Of a DNA stretch of 64,000 nt, positions 23,386 through 33,191 are shown piece after piece. The notes beneath the pieces are model-generated. The model was not told where the DNA came from and did no database searches. It saw only the letters and a list, made by a program, of their open reading frames with translations. Location of the stretch: positions 8,572,366 to 8,636,365 of the forward strand of contig CAXKWD010000011.1 in NCBI GenBank assembly GCA_964059195.1, given 5' to 3'. A program made the translations under genes and the position numbers. Origin of the DNA: Ectobius pallidus. Lineage: Eukaryota > Arthropoda > Insecta > Blattodea > Ectobiidae. Within the stretch, counting starts at the first letter, position 1; every line of letters begins with the position of its first letter.

Positions 23386-23753
23386 AATTCATTATTTTCA
23401 GTTTGTGGAGGTTTATCTATCTAAAATAGCAGTGATTTTTCGTCGTCTCTCAGAGGAAGGACATCACAGAAATGTCCGAAACGTCAGTTCTTAACAAAGT
23501 GACGCGGCTAAACCCGGACAGCCATAGTGTTTTAAATTGTGACTCCGGCCGCGGAAGCCTACGTATTCATCATGACTATGGTCTAATTTAACATCTTTAT
23601 TATTTTGGAATAAAGAAAGTAGTTCAGTAGCTCATGAGACTGAATGAAGGGATAACATGTCAGACTCCTCCTGAAGAAATATAAGAAACATAAGGTTCAA
23701 AAATCACTGCTATTTTAGATAGATAAACCTCCACAAACTGAAAATAATGAATT
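23386..23753. repeat. Perfect 55-bp inverted repeat
   Basis: Arms 23386-23440 and 23699-23753 are exact reverse complements over 55 bases, 258 bp apart. The left arm belongs to the Penelope-type insertion, apart from a few bases of target. The right arm lies in the flanking LINE-like sequence. Confidence 0.9.
23390..23571 (+). mobile_element. Penelope-like 5'-truncated insertion with 17-bp TSD
   Basis: The 182-bp insert is flanked by perfect 17-bp direct repeats beginning atgactatgg (23373-23389 and 23572-23588). Its right end, ccggccgcggaagcctacgt, parallels the PLE at 37.99-38.03 kb (ccggccgtgaaagcctacat). Upstream, a 6-bp stem (ggacat/atgtcc) precedes GAAAC, as in a hammerhead core, with a worn CAGAGGA where CTGANGA is expected. 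The first 51 bases of the insert are not Penelope sequence but an inverted copy of DNA 310 bp downstream. Confidence 0.75.
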
Positions 23754-23900
23754 TGAGTCCGACATTTAAATCAGTACAAGCTCCTGGCCTTGACGGGGTG
23801 CTGCTGAAAGTAGTTAAATAATTAAAATGTTCAAAAGTCATCAGCATAAATGCCAGTATAATGTTATCCGGGGGATATGTTCTATTGTCTTTTAGAATAT
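23740..23900 (+). pseudogene. LINE RT fragment
   Basis: LSPTFKSVQAPGLDGVLLKV at about 23754-23813 matches the RT entry motif 'LKSxKAPGxDGIxxxLLK' of Jockey/R1-grade LINEs. It stops soon after. Only about 50 codons remain. Confidence 0.6.
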
Positions 23901-24259
23901 GCCGAAGAAAATTAATTTACAAAGGCGAAAGCTAATTATCGCTTTTTACCGTTTTTTTCAGTGCTCCAACGAATAACTGAAAGAAGTATAAAAAGGAAAT
24001 TTAGACCATTTCTTGAATCATCAAGCCAGTAGAAAAGATTCATATCAACCCCTGGCTGTTTTATTAGTTCTTCTTTGGTGAATAATCGTCTTCAAGATTC
24101 TAAACATAAAATAAAGATTGCTATATCATTTTCTTTTGTCTCTCCAAAACTTTTGACTTAATAGGACATATACATATGAAATATATTTTAAATTCTATAG
24201 CAGCACCTCTAGGATTTAAAAAAAAACTAAGTTTATCACTTCAATTGAACAATTATGTA

Positions 24260-24360
24260 AATTTAAGATGACTTCTCGAGTAATTAATCACCCATGTCAG
24301 TGTAATTAAGTTCGAGCTTTCGGCCATTGTCACTCTCTGGCCTTCCTCAGGACACTACTA
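24260..24360 (-). mobile_element. Penelope-like terminus with hammerhead-like core
   Basis: On the minus strand, CTGAGGA (about 24354-24348) is followed by aggcc, a short loop, ggcc, then GAAA (about 24326-24323). This is the canonical CTGANGA - stem II - GAAA order. Further on, ctcgaa and attaattactcgag can pair. The terminus abuts a tactac-type microsatellite at 24355-24400. Confidence 0.6.
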
Positions 24361-24399
24361 CTAATACTACTATTGTTACTATTATTATTACAATAGTAT

Positions 24400-25010
24400 T
24401 AGTATTGTTTAATTTTTGTCGTATTAACATCACGGCGAAAATTAGTGTTCTTTCAAACTTCTGTTGCTATTAAAAATCAATTTTGAATGCTCCAGTTCGT
24501 GAAATTTCACGTGCTTTTTTTACCTTTACTTACCCGGATTGTGTTCCGGTTTCGACGTGTTAGTGACACCCCTGAATACTCTGGTTTTAGACCGTGGTCG
24601 CATTTATGCAAGTAACATTCTCCTTCTCATGCCTCAGCGTGCTATTTATAGGACATTGAGTAAATGTTGTCTATTCTAGGGAAGTGACGCTCTCGATACG
24701 GACACTCTAGGCAACACGTGTGGAATGTGCTTCGAAGTCACGGTGTCATATGAATCTGTCAAAAAAAATACTTTGTTTCGGCCGATTAACAAGAACGATT
24801 CTTCGGGTCCTTGACCGTATGGTTTTACAATTTTGAAGCTGCCACTGTCAGTTTCGATTTTTATTACTACTACCACCGTGGTTACTATAAGAGGAATGAT
24901 TGCATTCCATTCTGAAATTCGACGTGGACACCAAACCAAAAATGCTAAAAGGTAATTTCCAAAAAGTCTTTGTGTGTGTGAAAATCTATGCTCGGAATCG
25001 AAAATTCAAG
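24400..25010. other. Non-coding DNA, no feature recognised
   Basis: No repeat partner was found for this stretch. The minus frame 24676-24939 has no domain. Confidence 0.4.
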
Positions 25011-25011
25011 T

Positions 25012-25443
25012 GGAAATATATTCGAATTAGCTTCTAACTAGAAATTGTTCGAGGGTGTGTTAAGAAGCATTCGATAAGATTTTCTTCTTTCTTAACCCAG
25101 TTTTACCGGATAAAATATTTTTCATTTTGTTAATTTTTTTCTAAAATCGAAATCGAAAAATCAAACAAATGAAAATATATTCGAATTAGCTTCTAACTAG
25201 AAATTTTTCGAGGTTGTGTTAAGAAGCATTCGATAAGATTTTCTTCTTTCTTAACCCAGTTTTACCGGATAAAATATTTTTCATTTTGTTTATTTTTTTC
25301 TAAAATCGAAAAATCAAACAAATGAAAATATATTCGAATTAGCTTCTAACTAGAAATTGTTCGAGGGTTTATTAAGAAGCATTCGATAAGATTTTCTTCT
25401 TTCTTAACCCAGTTTTACCGGATAAAATATTTTTCATTTTGGT
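25012..25443. repeat. Tandem repeat, 153-159-bp unit, ~2.7 copies
   Basis: The ttcgaattagcttctaacta block begins at 25021, 25180 and 25333, so the periods are 159 and 153 bp. Each unit continues with aagaagcattcgataagatt and cccagttttaccggataaaa. The units are about 95% identical by eye. A run of gaaatcgaaaaatcaaacaa between units 1 and 2 shows a 6-bp slippage difference. The size is in the range of satellite monomers. Confidence 0.92.
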
Positions 25444-25449
25444 TACCGG

Positions 25450-26480
25450 TACTTTTTCTACAGTATTTTTCAAATGAGAAGCCAATTCCTTCACCGCCAA
25501 TCACGTGTACGAGCTAATGAGGTGCCGCTATCAGTAAGGGTCTTCCCTCCGTCTCGCCGTCTCTGATTGGACCGCGTATCTAAGCAAGTGAAGGACTTAA
25601 CGTTCCGCAGAGAAGGAAGAAACTGCTTGTCATCTGCAAAACAATGTAAAAGAGCTCTTAACTGTTTTGTTTAAAATGAATCCATTATCTGATCATCTAA
25701 GAACTACAACTATCATTTGTTACTTTTTAATCGTATAAAAGATAGCTTTCCGTTAACTACATCGTTACTCCTGACTAACTGCCCAATAATCAAGGGGAAA
25801 GAAGTGTAATGAACTATATTAGTCAGCGAAAGTCATAGCTGTAATTTCTGTTCATATTTTAGTTAAATTTCTGGTCTCAACTGCGTAACGTACAAATTTA
25901 CAAACTGTCGAGTTACAACAGGACCACGTTACGCTCGTTAAAGAATGTAAGAACCGTTTGTAGAACAGTCTCATTTATGCTCAAGCCAACAGCTAATTTT
26001 ATTTTGACCTAGTGTACGTTTGTACAAGTGTACAATATTATGCACCACGTGAATCATAAAGCTATTTGTTTTATTGTTAGATATCACTTAAATTATGTCT
26101 TTTATCCCAAATGACAACGGAATTGACCAAATTTTGTTTCGAAATTCAACATTTTTATTTATCGTGTAATTTAGTGTTGGAAAGCTTTCCAACAAAATGA
26201 AGTCTTTCCCCTAAAACAACTCTTTAATAGTGCTTTTCATTTAATATTTTACAATTCCATGGAGATATGCCTTTATTAAAAATATATTGGAAAATAAGAA
26301 CCCTATTTCTCCTGGAAGCTTAAGGGTTATCAGTTTGCTAGATAAACTAGGAAAATGTTGCTAAATTACATGAAAAATAATTAGGCCTACACTTCTTTTT
26401 AACTCACGTAGTTTCACCAAGGCAAACTGCCTTCGTAAAAGGAAGATCAACTACTGTATTCCAGATTTGGTTAATGACAT
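25450..26480. other. Non-coding DNA, no feature recognised
   Basis: AT-rich. No domain-bearing frame, no repeat pair seen. Confidence 0.4.
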
Positions 26481-26484
26481 CCAA

Positions 26485-26610
26485 ACTGCTCTATACACAG
26501 ACTTATACAACAGCTGTTCACGTATTTACTCAATGGCTATAGGCAATAGACTGCTCTATACACAGACTTATACAACAGCTGTTTACTTATTTACTCAATG
26601 GCTATAGACA
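26485..26610. repeat. 65-bp tandem duplication in a LINE 3' region
   Basis: ctgctctatacacagactta begins at 26486 and again at 26551, each time followed by ctcaatggctata. The second unit runs into gacaattcctcagaaagcta, shared with the LINE 3' end at 63.56 kb. Confidence 0.85.
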
Positions 26611-27920
26611 ATTCCTCAGAAAGCTAAAGGAATAATTATTATGTTTTATGGAACCCGAAGGGGTATTCATTACCGCGCTTACTTGAGCCCGCCAACAGCT
26701 GTTTCTGGAAGCATAAACGATGGGTTTATGCAGATATTTAATTAACTTCTTTAATGTGCTATTTGTAATTGTATCAATGCTTGGAGCACCATTACTCTTT
26801 AATGATCTAACAGTTTCATTAATTTCTTCTTCTGCTATCGGAAGTTGGAACATGGAAGAATGGTTGCTGTATATTTTTTGTCGCTGCCATACACTGACAT
26901 CATTTTCCTAGGGTTATTTTTATAATTCCTAAAAAAATTATGGTAATATTGCGTTATGATGTGAACAGTACAGTATTTCTGTACTTTTTGTAATAATTAA
27001 ATAAATCCTTGTTCTCAGGTTCGATTTTGGTCCTTATAGCAATTTTATCCCTAACTGGGATTGATTTAGTTATGCCGGTATAATCCAGGACTGTATCTTC
27101 TCTAATTTTGGAGGAGGTTTACTGAATATTTTAGACGAGCTTTAATTTATGAATTTTAAGAGTAAGTTATGAAATTCTTGAAAATCCGATTCGGCATTTT
27201 CTCATTTGAAAACTGAAGTCCAGGACTCATTTTTCACAAGAAGATTTAAATTATTATAAAATGTATGTTTGTATTAATGTTATAAGTGAAACCAGGAGAC
27301 TTTGTATTGTTGCTTTTAAATTGAAACACAGCTAGAACAGCATAGTGGTCGGTAGTAGCACTACAAAAAAAACTCCAGGTACAAATTTGTAGTTTTTTAA
27401 AATATATGTTCCAAACATGATTTAGAATTAGGTCGAGTAATAGAGTTCATAAAGTTTACTTAGCCATATTCGTGTAGAATGTCCATTATTCAGTATTGAA
27501 TTGTTAATATCCTGAACAATGATATAGTTACTAGGCTAATGCTTGTTGTATTTGTCAAAACTGTTCGAAATATTCTTAAAAAAGTCATTTTTACATAAGT
27601 TTGGGGACCTGTAGATAGCTGTTATTTATGATGCGAAATGATTATCGTTAAACGTGAATTTAGATGAATGGAATTACATTGCTGTAAGTTTATAATCATC
27701 TGTTGTAGAAACGTCGATGGTATTTTTACTATAAACGAGTTTTAACGAGTTTCTTATAGCCAGGTAGATCGAAAACTAGATTTAACCATGCTTCGGTCAA
27801 GACAATGAAATCAAACGTATCTGAGAAGTTATGTAAAACGCAACAGAATTCCAGGAAGTGCTTGTTTAAACTACGAACGTTTAAATGGAATAGTTTAAAA
27901 TCATGGGGCTTGTGGAGGTG
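26600..27920 (-). pseudogene. Decayed LINE (endonuclease + start of RT), chimeric 3' end
   Basis: On the minus strand, HLNVRSLNKHFLEF (about 27885) and FDFIVLTEAWLN (about 27810) are the N-terminal endonuclease motifs of Jockey/CR1-grade LINEs. AIYRSPNLCKNDF follows near 27620-27590. The RT entry FQLPIAEEEINETVRSLKSN, followed by GAPSIDTIT, lies at about 26850-26765. At about 26705 the RT stops abruptly and is joined to WRAQVSAVMN, which is the very C-terminus of a different LINE type, also present at 63.6 kb with the same 3' untranslated sequence (aagctaaaggaat). So a short 3' end of one LINE is fused to, or inserted in, another. There are many stops. Confidence 0.75.
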
Positions 27921-28129
27921 TGGTAGAAGAACGACTATGCCTAAATCTAAATTATACCTACACCTTAAGTAATGTTACATTCACTACTCTTCAGTTAACT
28001 AATATTTTAATGCTTGACTGCTTTTCACTTCTTTATGGATGTCACTTGCACCCATACGGAATACGGGCTCTTATACTAACTAGTATTTAAATATTGTGAT
28101 TTTTATTTAACTTTAATACCTTAGTTAAG

Positions 28130-28495
28130 TTCACCGCTGTGTCTCAGGGGATGCGTTCGCTCCTCTCACGCAGCGGGCCCGGGTTCGATTCCTGGTCGGG
28201 ACAAGTTACCTAGGTGAGGTTTCTTCCGGGGTTTTCCCTCACCTGTGAGACAAATGTCAGGTAACTTTAGGCCCTTGTGATCCCCGGATATCATCTGGCA
28301 GTCGTTATCATCTCCATTCCACCCTCGCCTTGTTCGGAGTGAGTGAGAGTGTGTGTGAATGGTGTGTCTCGTCCTATGTGTTCGTGTTGTCTCGGAGGTG
28401 GCCCCGGCATTGGGCTGATCACTCATCCGGGGAGGCCCTCCATGTCCTTGTCTGGTCAAAAAAGTATGTCTGTGTTGTGATCCATAGTTGAGCCC
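28130..28495 (+). mobile_element. tRNA-derived SINE (family 5), copy 1
   Basis: The head is 28132-28205, with box B gggttcgattcctggtcggg. The body is cgggacaagttacctaggtg then gtgagacaaatgtcaggtaa and tgatccccggatatcatctg. It aligns along its length with copy 2 at 32.31-32.76 kb. The 3' part is displaced beyond a MITE at 28501-28726 and resumes at 28735. The frame on the minus strand is incidental. Confidence 0.9.
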
Positions 28496-28500
28496 CTTAA

Positions 28501-28726
28501 AGCCCAAGTGGTGAAACTCACATTACTGCTGCTCTAAGATATTGATGGTTTTGTCTGTCACCAAATGCATGGCTTTATGGGCAGCATAAAATTATGCTCC
28601 TACCTATAGGGTTGCTATGCAAGTTATGACCTACACCATTTGCGCTATTAATAGAAGAACACTTTCTGAATAGGATCCTGACCATAACTAAAAAAATAAA
28701 AAAACTGGAGTTACACCACTTGGGCT
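28501..28726. mobile_element. TTAA-flanked MITE nested in a SINE
   Basis: The ends agcccaagtggtgaaactc and gagttacaccacttgggct are inverted repeats (one mismatch in 19). TTAA lies on both sides (28497-28500 and 28727-28730). A TTAA target is characteristic of piggyBac-type transposition, although the termini are not the usual CCC. The element interrupts SINE family 5 between its body and its 3' tail. Confidence 0.75.
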
Positions 28727-28734
28727 TTAAGGAG

Positions 28735-28850
28735 TTCACTCATTCCTCTCCCGACAGGTCAAGGTGCGGGCCGCATAAAGGTACCTATAAGGGAGAGGTA
28801 AAACTACGAAAGAGAGGGGAAAAACCTTAATCGGTCTTGTGAGAAAGCCG
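28735..28850 (+). mobile_element. SINE family 5, displaced 3' tail
   Basis: cctctcccgacaggtcaagg and taagggagaggtaaaactac match the tail of copy 2 near 32.66-32.75 kb. It belongs to the copy beginning at 28130. Confidence 0.75.
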
Positions 28851-29079
28851 CCAAATTAGACATTCTAGTAGTTCCCTGAATACGGTAAATTGGAAGTGCA
28901 ACTGTTACGCGAACTTGGCGGTGTGTTGGTGACCAGGAAGGAAGCCCCACAGCACCTGAGTTTATATCTTGTTAACCTCGTGTCATGTACTTCAGACTCC
29001 TTTCCATGAAGCTACGTTTCTCTGTATACTAACTAGACCAAATAATATTTCTGAAATGCAATGGCTAACACGCTGCACG

Positions 29080-29235
29080 TTGTGGTATTGCTGTTCGGAA
29101 TGAGTTTGCGATTGGTATCTCTCGTCCTACATGCGCCTGTTGTCTCTGAGGAGGCCCCGGTTGGAAAAGAGTTTCTGTGATCCTAAGGTAATCCCTCTCC
29201 CGACAGGCCTCGGTTCCGGAGTCCACGGGAACATT
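29080..29235 (+). mobile_element. SINE family 5, 5'-truncated fragment
   Basis: ctcgtcctacatgcgcctgt, tctgaggaggccccgg and aatccctctcccgacagg match the body and tail of family 5. The head is missing. The adjacent frame at 29131-29337 is not a gene. Confidence 0.7.
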
Positions 29236-29411
29236 TTACTTATTTTCATTGAATGTTATCTTATCATGTTGCTCACACGTGAGATATTTGTAATGTACAT
29301 TTCAAGCTCTCGAGGTACTTGGTTTATGTTTAAGTAAAATTTAACATCATTACTGCTTCCCTTTGTGAAGGGTAGATGAACAACCCACCCTTTATGTAGA
29401 TTTTTTAAGTA

Positions 29412-29667
29412 CAGGTAGAGAAAAAAAAGCGGACCGACTAAAATATCTAGGTTGCTGATATGAGCCACCAGGAGAATAGCAGGGAATGTATTGACATTTG
29501 TTCTAGTGTCGACTGTTCACTTAGCCCATTTCGAAACCCAGAATATTGTTTCTAATCGTATTGTTTATAACTGAATATATTAATTATTAATATTATTATG
29601 AAATACTAACACAAATTATATTATATTCAGCTACAAGAGTCGGTCCGCTTTTTTTCCCTCCTACCTG
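29412..29667. mobile_element. Tc1/mariner-like MITE, 256 bp (copy 2), TA target
   Basis: The ends caggtagagaaaaaaaagcg and ttttccctcctacctg are inverted repeats, followed inside by gaccgact/agtcggtc. TA lies on both sides (29410-29411 and 29668-29669). It is collinear with 20551-20820. Confidence 0.88.
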
Positions 29668-29669
29668 TA

Positions 29670-30555
29670 CATTTTTTTCTGGCTGGTCATTTCTATCTTA
29701 AATCTCTGTGTCAGGATGGACATTGAAGTCTGGGTCGTTGAAACGCACGACAGACAGTACTCCGAGTGATTCTAGTTTTATCCAAAATATTAATACGTAA
29801 TGCGGATAGAATTCCTTCACAGAGAAAATCGCGCAATTATTGGATGACCTGAAATTATCCAGTTTCAATCCAGGCATACGGAAGTTGACGTCTGAAAAAC
29901 AGTATCAGTCATCACATTGGGTTGAGTGTTGAATTCATAATATTAAGCCTGACTGGTATGTTCAAAATTTTCTGAGTATCTCCAATTACAGCAATATTGC
30001 ATCATCATAAATAACACATTTAGTGCTGTGAAATTGTAATTTATCACTTCATGTATATCATAATGTAGAATTTATTTAAAACATGATTTTTTATTTTATG
30101 GGGCCCACGGAGAATTAATCACTACAGGGGGTCCCCGACTTCAGAAAGGTTGGGAAACTCTGACTAAGAGACCTTAGAGCAAGCCCGGGAAGCGTGGCAC
30201 TGGAAGTGCGAAATGCTCTATCCTTACATTCATCCCTTCCTTTTTCCATCTATCTGACATGTGACTAAATCCAAGACGAGTTCAGAAATAAACCTGAAGT
30301 AAACGAAAACTAATACGGCTGTCTCACACTTAGGTTATAGCCTACGAGTAATATGCTAGAGGGACTGCCATCTGGACTTGTTGCTACGAAACTTTGGTGC
30401 TATCAGTGATGAACATGGCGACAGGTTTCACCTAGAAATATCAGCTTTCGAAAAACGACTCAGTGGAAGACGGAATTCAAATATGCTTAGTGAATATTGC
30501 TGCTCAATCGTCAGAGAGCCCAGAAGCTGCCCATAAACGCAAACAATCATTATCG
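29670..30555. other. Non-coding DNA with a hAT-like terminus
   Basis: At 30166-30240, ttagagcaagcccgggaagc and tggcactggaagtgcgaaat resemble the hAT-like termini at 39.41 kb and, inverted, 42.25 kb. At 30100-30165, gtccccgact and ttgggaaactctgac resemble part of the 8.57-kb MITE. No complete element can be drawn. Confidence 0.45.
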
Positions 30556-30556
30556 C

Positions 30557-32155
30557 AAACTATAATATCGAAGCATTATTCTTATATTGTCATTTTATGG
30601 GGTTTTCAGGGCACACATCTGAGTCAGTGCATCACTTAAAAGCAATGAAATTAACAGTTTCAGAGATTCAAATGAATAGCTAATATACACAAAACTTCAT
30701 AATTATAGTACCGTCATTCCAAACCAGATATTATTCACAGTTCACTACAGTAAGCGATTGTGTTCAAAATTGCAGCAGTTTAACTTAAACATTTATTTTC
30801 CCTTTAGAATTGAGGCCTTCTCTCAAAATATTCGTCGCAAAATTTCACCGAAATAATTCATCATAACTGTCATCACATCTTCTTAAAGCTCTTAGCCGTT
30901 CACTCATTGTTATTTGTTGTATTTGTTGTTCTATCAAATTTATAAATGTAGAGGTGCTAGCATATTAAAACTGGTATGTGTTAGAGAATTTTGGATTTCA
31001 TAAATGAACTCAGCGCATGTCATTTAGATAAAATAACTTAGTTTCATCTAAAAGGCAGAAAAAAAAAAATTGCACACTGTAATATGCCGAATACAGCAAT
31101 ACAGTTTGAATATAAAATTAATAATTCGAGGCTTAAACAGAATTGCCAGTATCTTTTAAATTATTTATGACATTCTCGAAGTACAGACATTGGTAATTTG
31201 TTGACCTGAGGCTATGGACTAATAGCAAGAGGCAAAATTTTGAAGACTATTCCACTCATACGCCGCATGTTTGATATCGACCAATAACGTTTAGGAATTT
31301 TCTCGGATATAGACCAATCACGATAGTTTATCTTATAAAATGCTTGCTATTAATACGAGGATGCTGTTTTATCGATAAAATCGTCTGCCCGTTACTGGAC
31401 ACGTAAGCGTCAGTGTGCAATGTTTAATACGTTATGCGGCCATTAAGCAGTACGAAAACAGATTATTTTATACAATATGACATGTTTGGGAATTGAAATA
31501 ATAGAAATCTACATTGATTAAAGGCATAATTTCAATTAGGTGGAAGCCACTTGGTGTGCTTTTATTGTGTTCTGCTGTTAGCTTACCTGAATGAGGTTAA
31601 ACTATGTCTTATATGCGCCATTGGTAGCACTGGTCATAACATAACTCGAATCGATTAATGGATGGTTGATTCATAGTTTGCCGTGATCTCGCAGCTGTTA
31701 GTTTTGTGTTTATACAGCAAAGAACGAAAGTAATCATTATTTGTATAATCCGTTACATTTTTTATTCATGAAATAATCTTAATAAGCCCAACTCGAGTTG
31801 ACGAGTTTCATCAGATAAATCCGCTCCTGCTGCGAAGTCACGAATCTACCGATAAACTCGTCAACTCTCGTGGGATTACCTATGAAAATATTATAGGTAT
31901 GCATTGGTATGATGATACTTCACACAGAAAACAACTTAGTGGTATTAACTAGTTTTTGCAACAACAAAAAGTCACTTGGGGAGTTCTTGACTTGAACGAT
32001 TCAAATGATAAATGGACACATCCATGTGCCAGTGTGACGTAAACAATGATTATTATGATCTGCAACACGAACACTTGATTGTTCACGGTACTCGTGCGAA
32101 ATACTGTAAACACAAGTTACAATCCAGTAATTTCCTGCAGTACTCTTAACTCTGA
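30557..32155 (+). repeat. Dispersed repeat, copy A (uninterrupted)
   Basis: The first about 360 bases (gaagcattattcttatattg at 30570 to gttcactcattgttattt at about 30915) and the last about 115 bases (gtaaacaatgattattatga at 32040 to about 32155) align with copy B. In copy B the first block is split by the Penelope insertion at 33029. I could not align the middles by eye. Total span is about 1.6 kb in both copies. This copy shows the Penelope target site unfilled near 30831-30845. Confidence 0.7.
31793..31885. repeat. Inverted repeat inside copy A
   Basis: cgagttgacgagtttcatc near 31795 and gataaactcgtcaactctcg near 31852 are inverted copies with one or two mismatches, about 40 bp apart. It could be a small foldback element. 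It is absent from copy B as far as I can see. Confidence 0.6.
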
Positions 32156-32313
32156 GCAGGGACTGATTTAGAACTGCTCTTAACCCTTCAGCATTGACGT
32201 GATTATTCTGTTAATTTAACATGGACGTGATATCTGAGTCACTGCCCAGAGTTGAGGGGCTTTTAACAACGAAAAAACTTACAAAATGTGAGTTTTAACT
32301 GCTATTGAAATGA

Positions 32314-32765
32314 GCATCGCTGTGGTTTAGGAGATGAATTCGCTTCTCTCACGCAGTGGGACCAGGTTCGAATCACGGTCGGGACAAGTTACCTAGGTGT
32401 TATGTTTTCCTGGTTTTTTCTCACCTGTGAGACAAATGTCGGGTAACTTAAGACCCTTGCGGTCCCCGGATATCATATGGCCGTCATTATAATCTTCATC
32501 TCATCCTCGTCTTGTTCAGATTGAATACGTGTTAATGGTTTGTCTCATCCTATGTGTTCGTGTTGTCTCGGAGGTAGCCTCGGCATTGGGCTGATCACTC
32601 ATCCGGGGAGGTCCTCCATGTCCTTATCTGGTCAAAAAAGTATGTGTGTGATCCATAGATAATCCCTCTCCCGACAGGTCTCGGCTCTGTAAGGCACGGG
32701 CGACGTGGGTCGCTTAGATGTCCCTAAAAAGGAGAGGTATAACTAATGTAAAGAAAGAAAGACAG
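32314..32765 (+). mobile_element. tRNA-derived SINE (family 5), copy 2
   Basis: The head spans 32314-32385 with box B accaggttcgaatcacggtc. The body cgggacaagttacctaggtg and the tail cctctcccgacaggtctcgg are uninterrupted, ending in a gtaaagaaagaaag tail. It gives the intact order against which the nested insertion in copy 1 is seen. It immediately precedes copy B of the dispersed repeat. Confidence 0.9.
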
Positions 32766-32780
32766 AAAAATTCCATGTTT

Positions 32781-33029
32781 AACTATGGAAGCATTATTCT
32801 TATACTATCATTTTATGGGGGTTTTCAGGGCAAACATCTGAGTCAGTGCATCATTCAATGCAGTAAAATTCACAGTTTCGAAGATTCAAATGAATAGCTA
32901 ATATACACAAAAGTTTATACAGTATCGTCATTCCAAACTAGATATTAATCACAATTCACCATAATAAGCGATTGTGTTGAACATTTTCCCTTTAGAATTG
33001 AGGCATTTTCTCGAAACATTCATTGCATA
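32781..33029 (+). repeat. Dispersed repeat, copy B, left part
   Basis: Collinear with 30557-30831. It ends in the left target-site duplication of the Penelope insertion (33018-33029). Confidence 0.75.
33018..33029. repeat. 12-bp target-site duplication, left
   Basis: attcattgcata, repeated exactly at 38030-38041. The two copies bound the complete 5,000-bp Penelope composite. Confidence 0.9.
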
Positions 33030-33191
33030 TTGTTAAAACTTTCCGGGCTCTGTTGCCGTGGTCCATCGGATTGCTTTCCGGACGTTTCGCCCACAACTGC
33101 GGCAGGCATCATCAGCGGTGAGTTCTGCTTCGGAGTTTCCTCGGCGAGGTCTTGCTGTCGACTGATATAGCAGCTGGATTTCGGCGCGTAT
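33030..33191 (-). repeat. Pseudo-LTR of minus copy, 3' side
   Basis: The 162 bases match 35672-35833 and, inverted, 37832-37995. It contains the hammerhead-like core, GAAA at 33088-33085 and CTGATGA at 33115-33109 on the minus strand. It lacks the 34-bp extension found at the right end of the composite. Confidence 0.9.

Noticed and set aside
25012..25443. CRISPR-like regular repetition
   Set aside because: The units are 153-159 bp and contiguous, with no spacers, in a eukaryotic sequence. It is a tandem repeat.
28166..28507. 113-codon minus-strand frame ending in RPGIEPGP-like residues
   Set aside because: It is a translation of a tRNA-derived SINE (inverted box B gives the GIEPG peptide), not a gene.
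30080..30170. Second copy of the 8.57-kb hAT MITE
   Set aside because: Only short words (gtcccc, ttgggaaact) match. No terminal pair or 8-bp duplication could be found.
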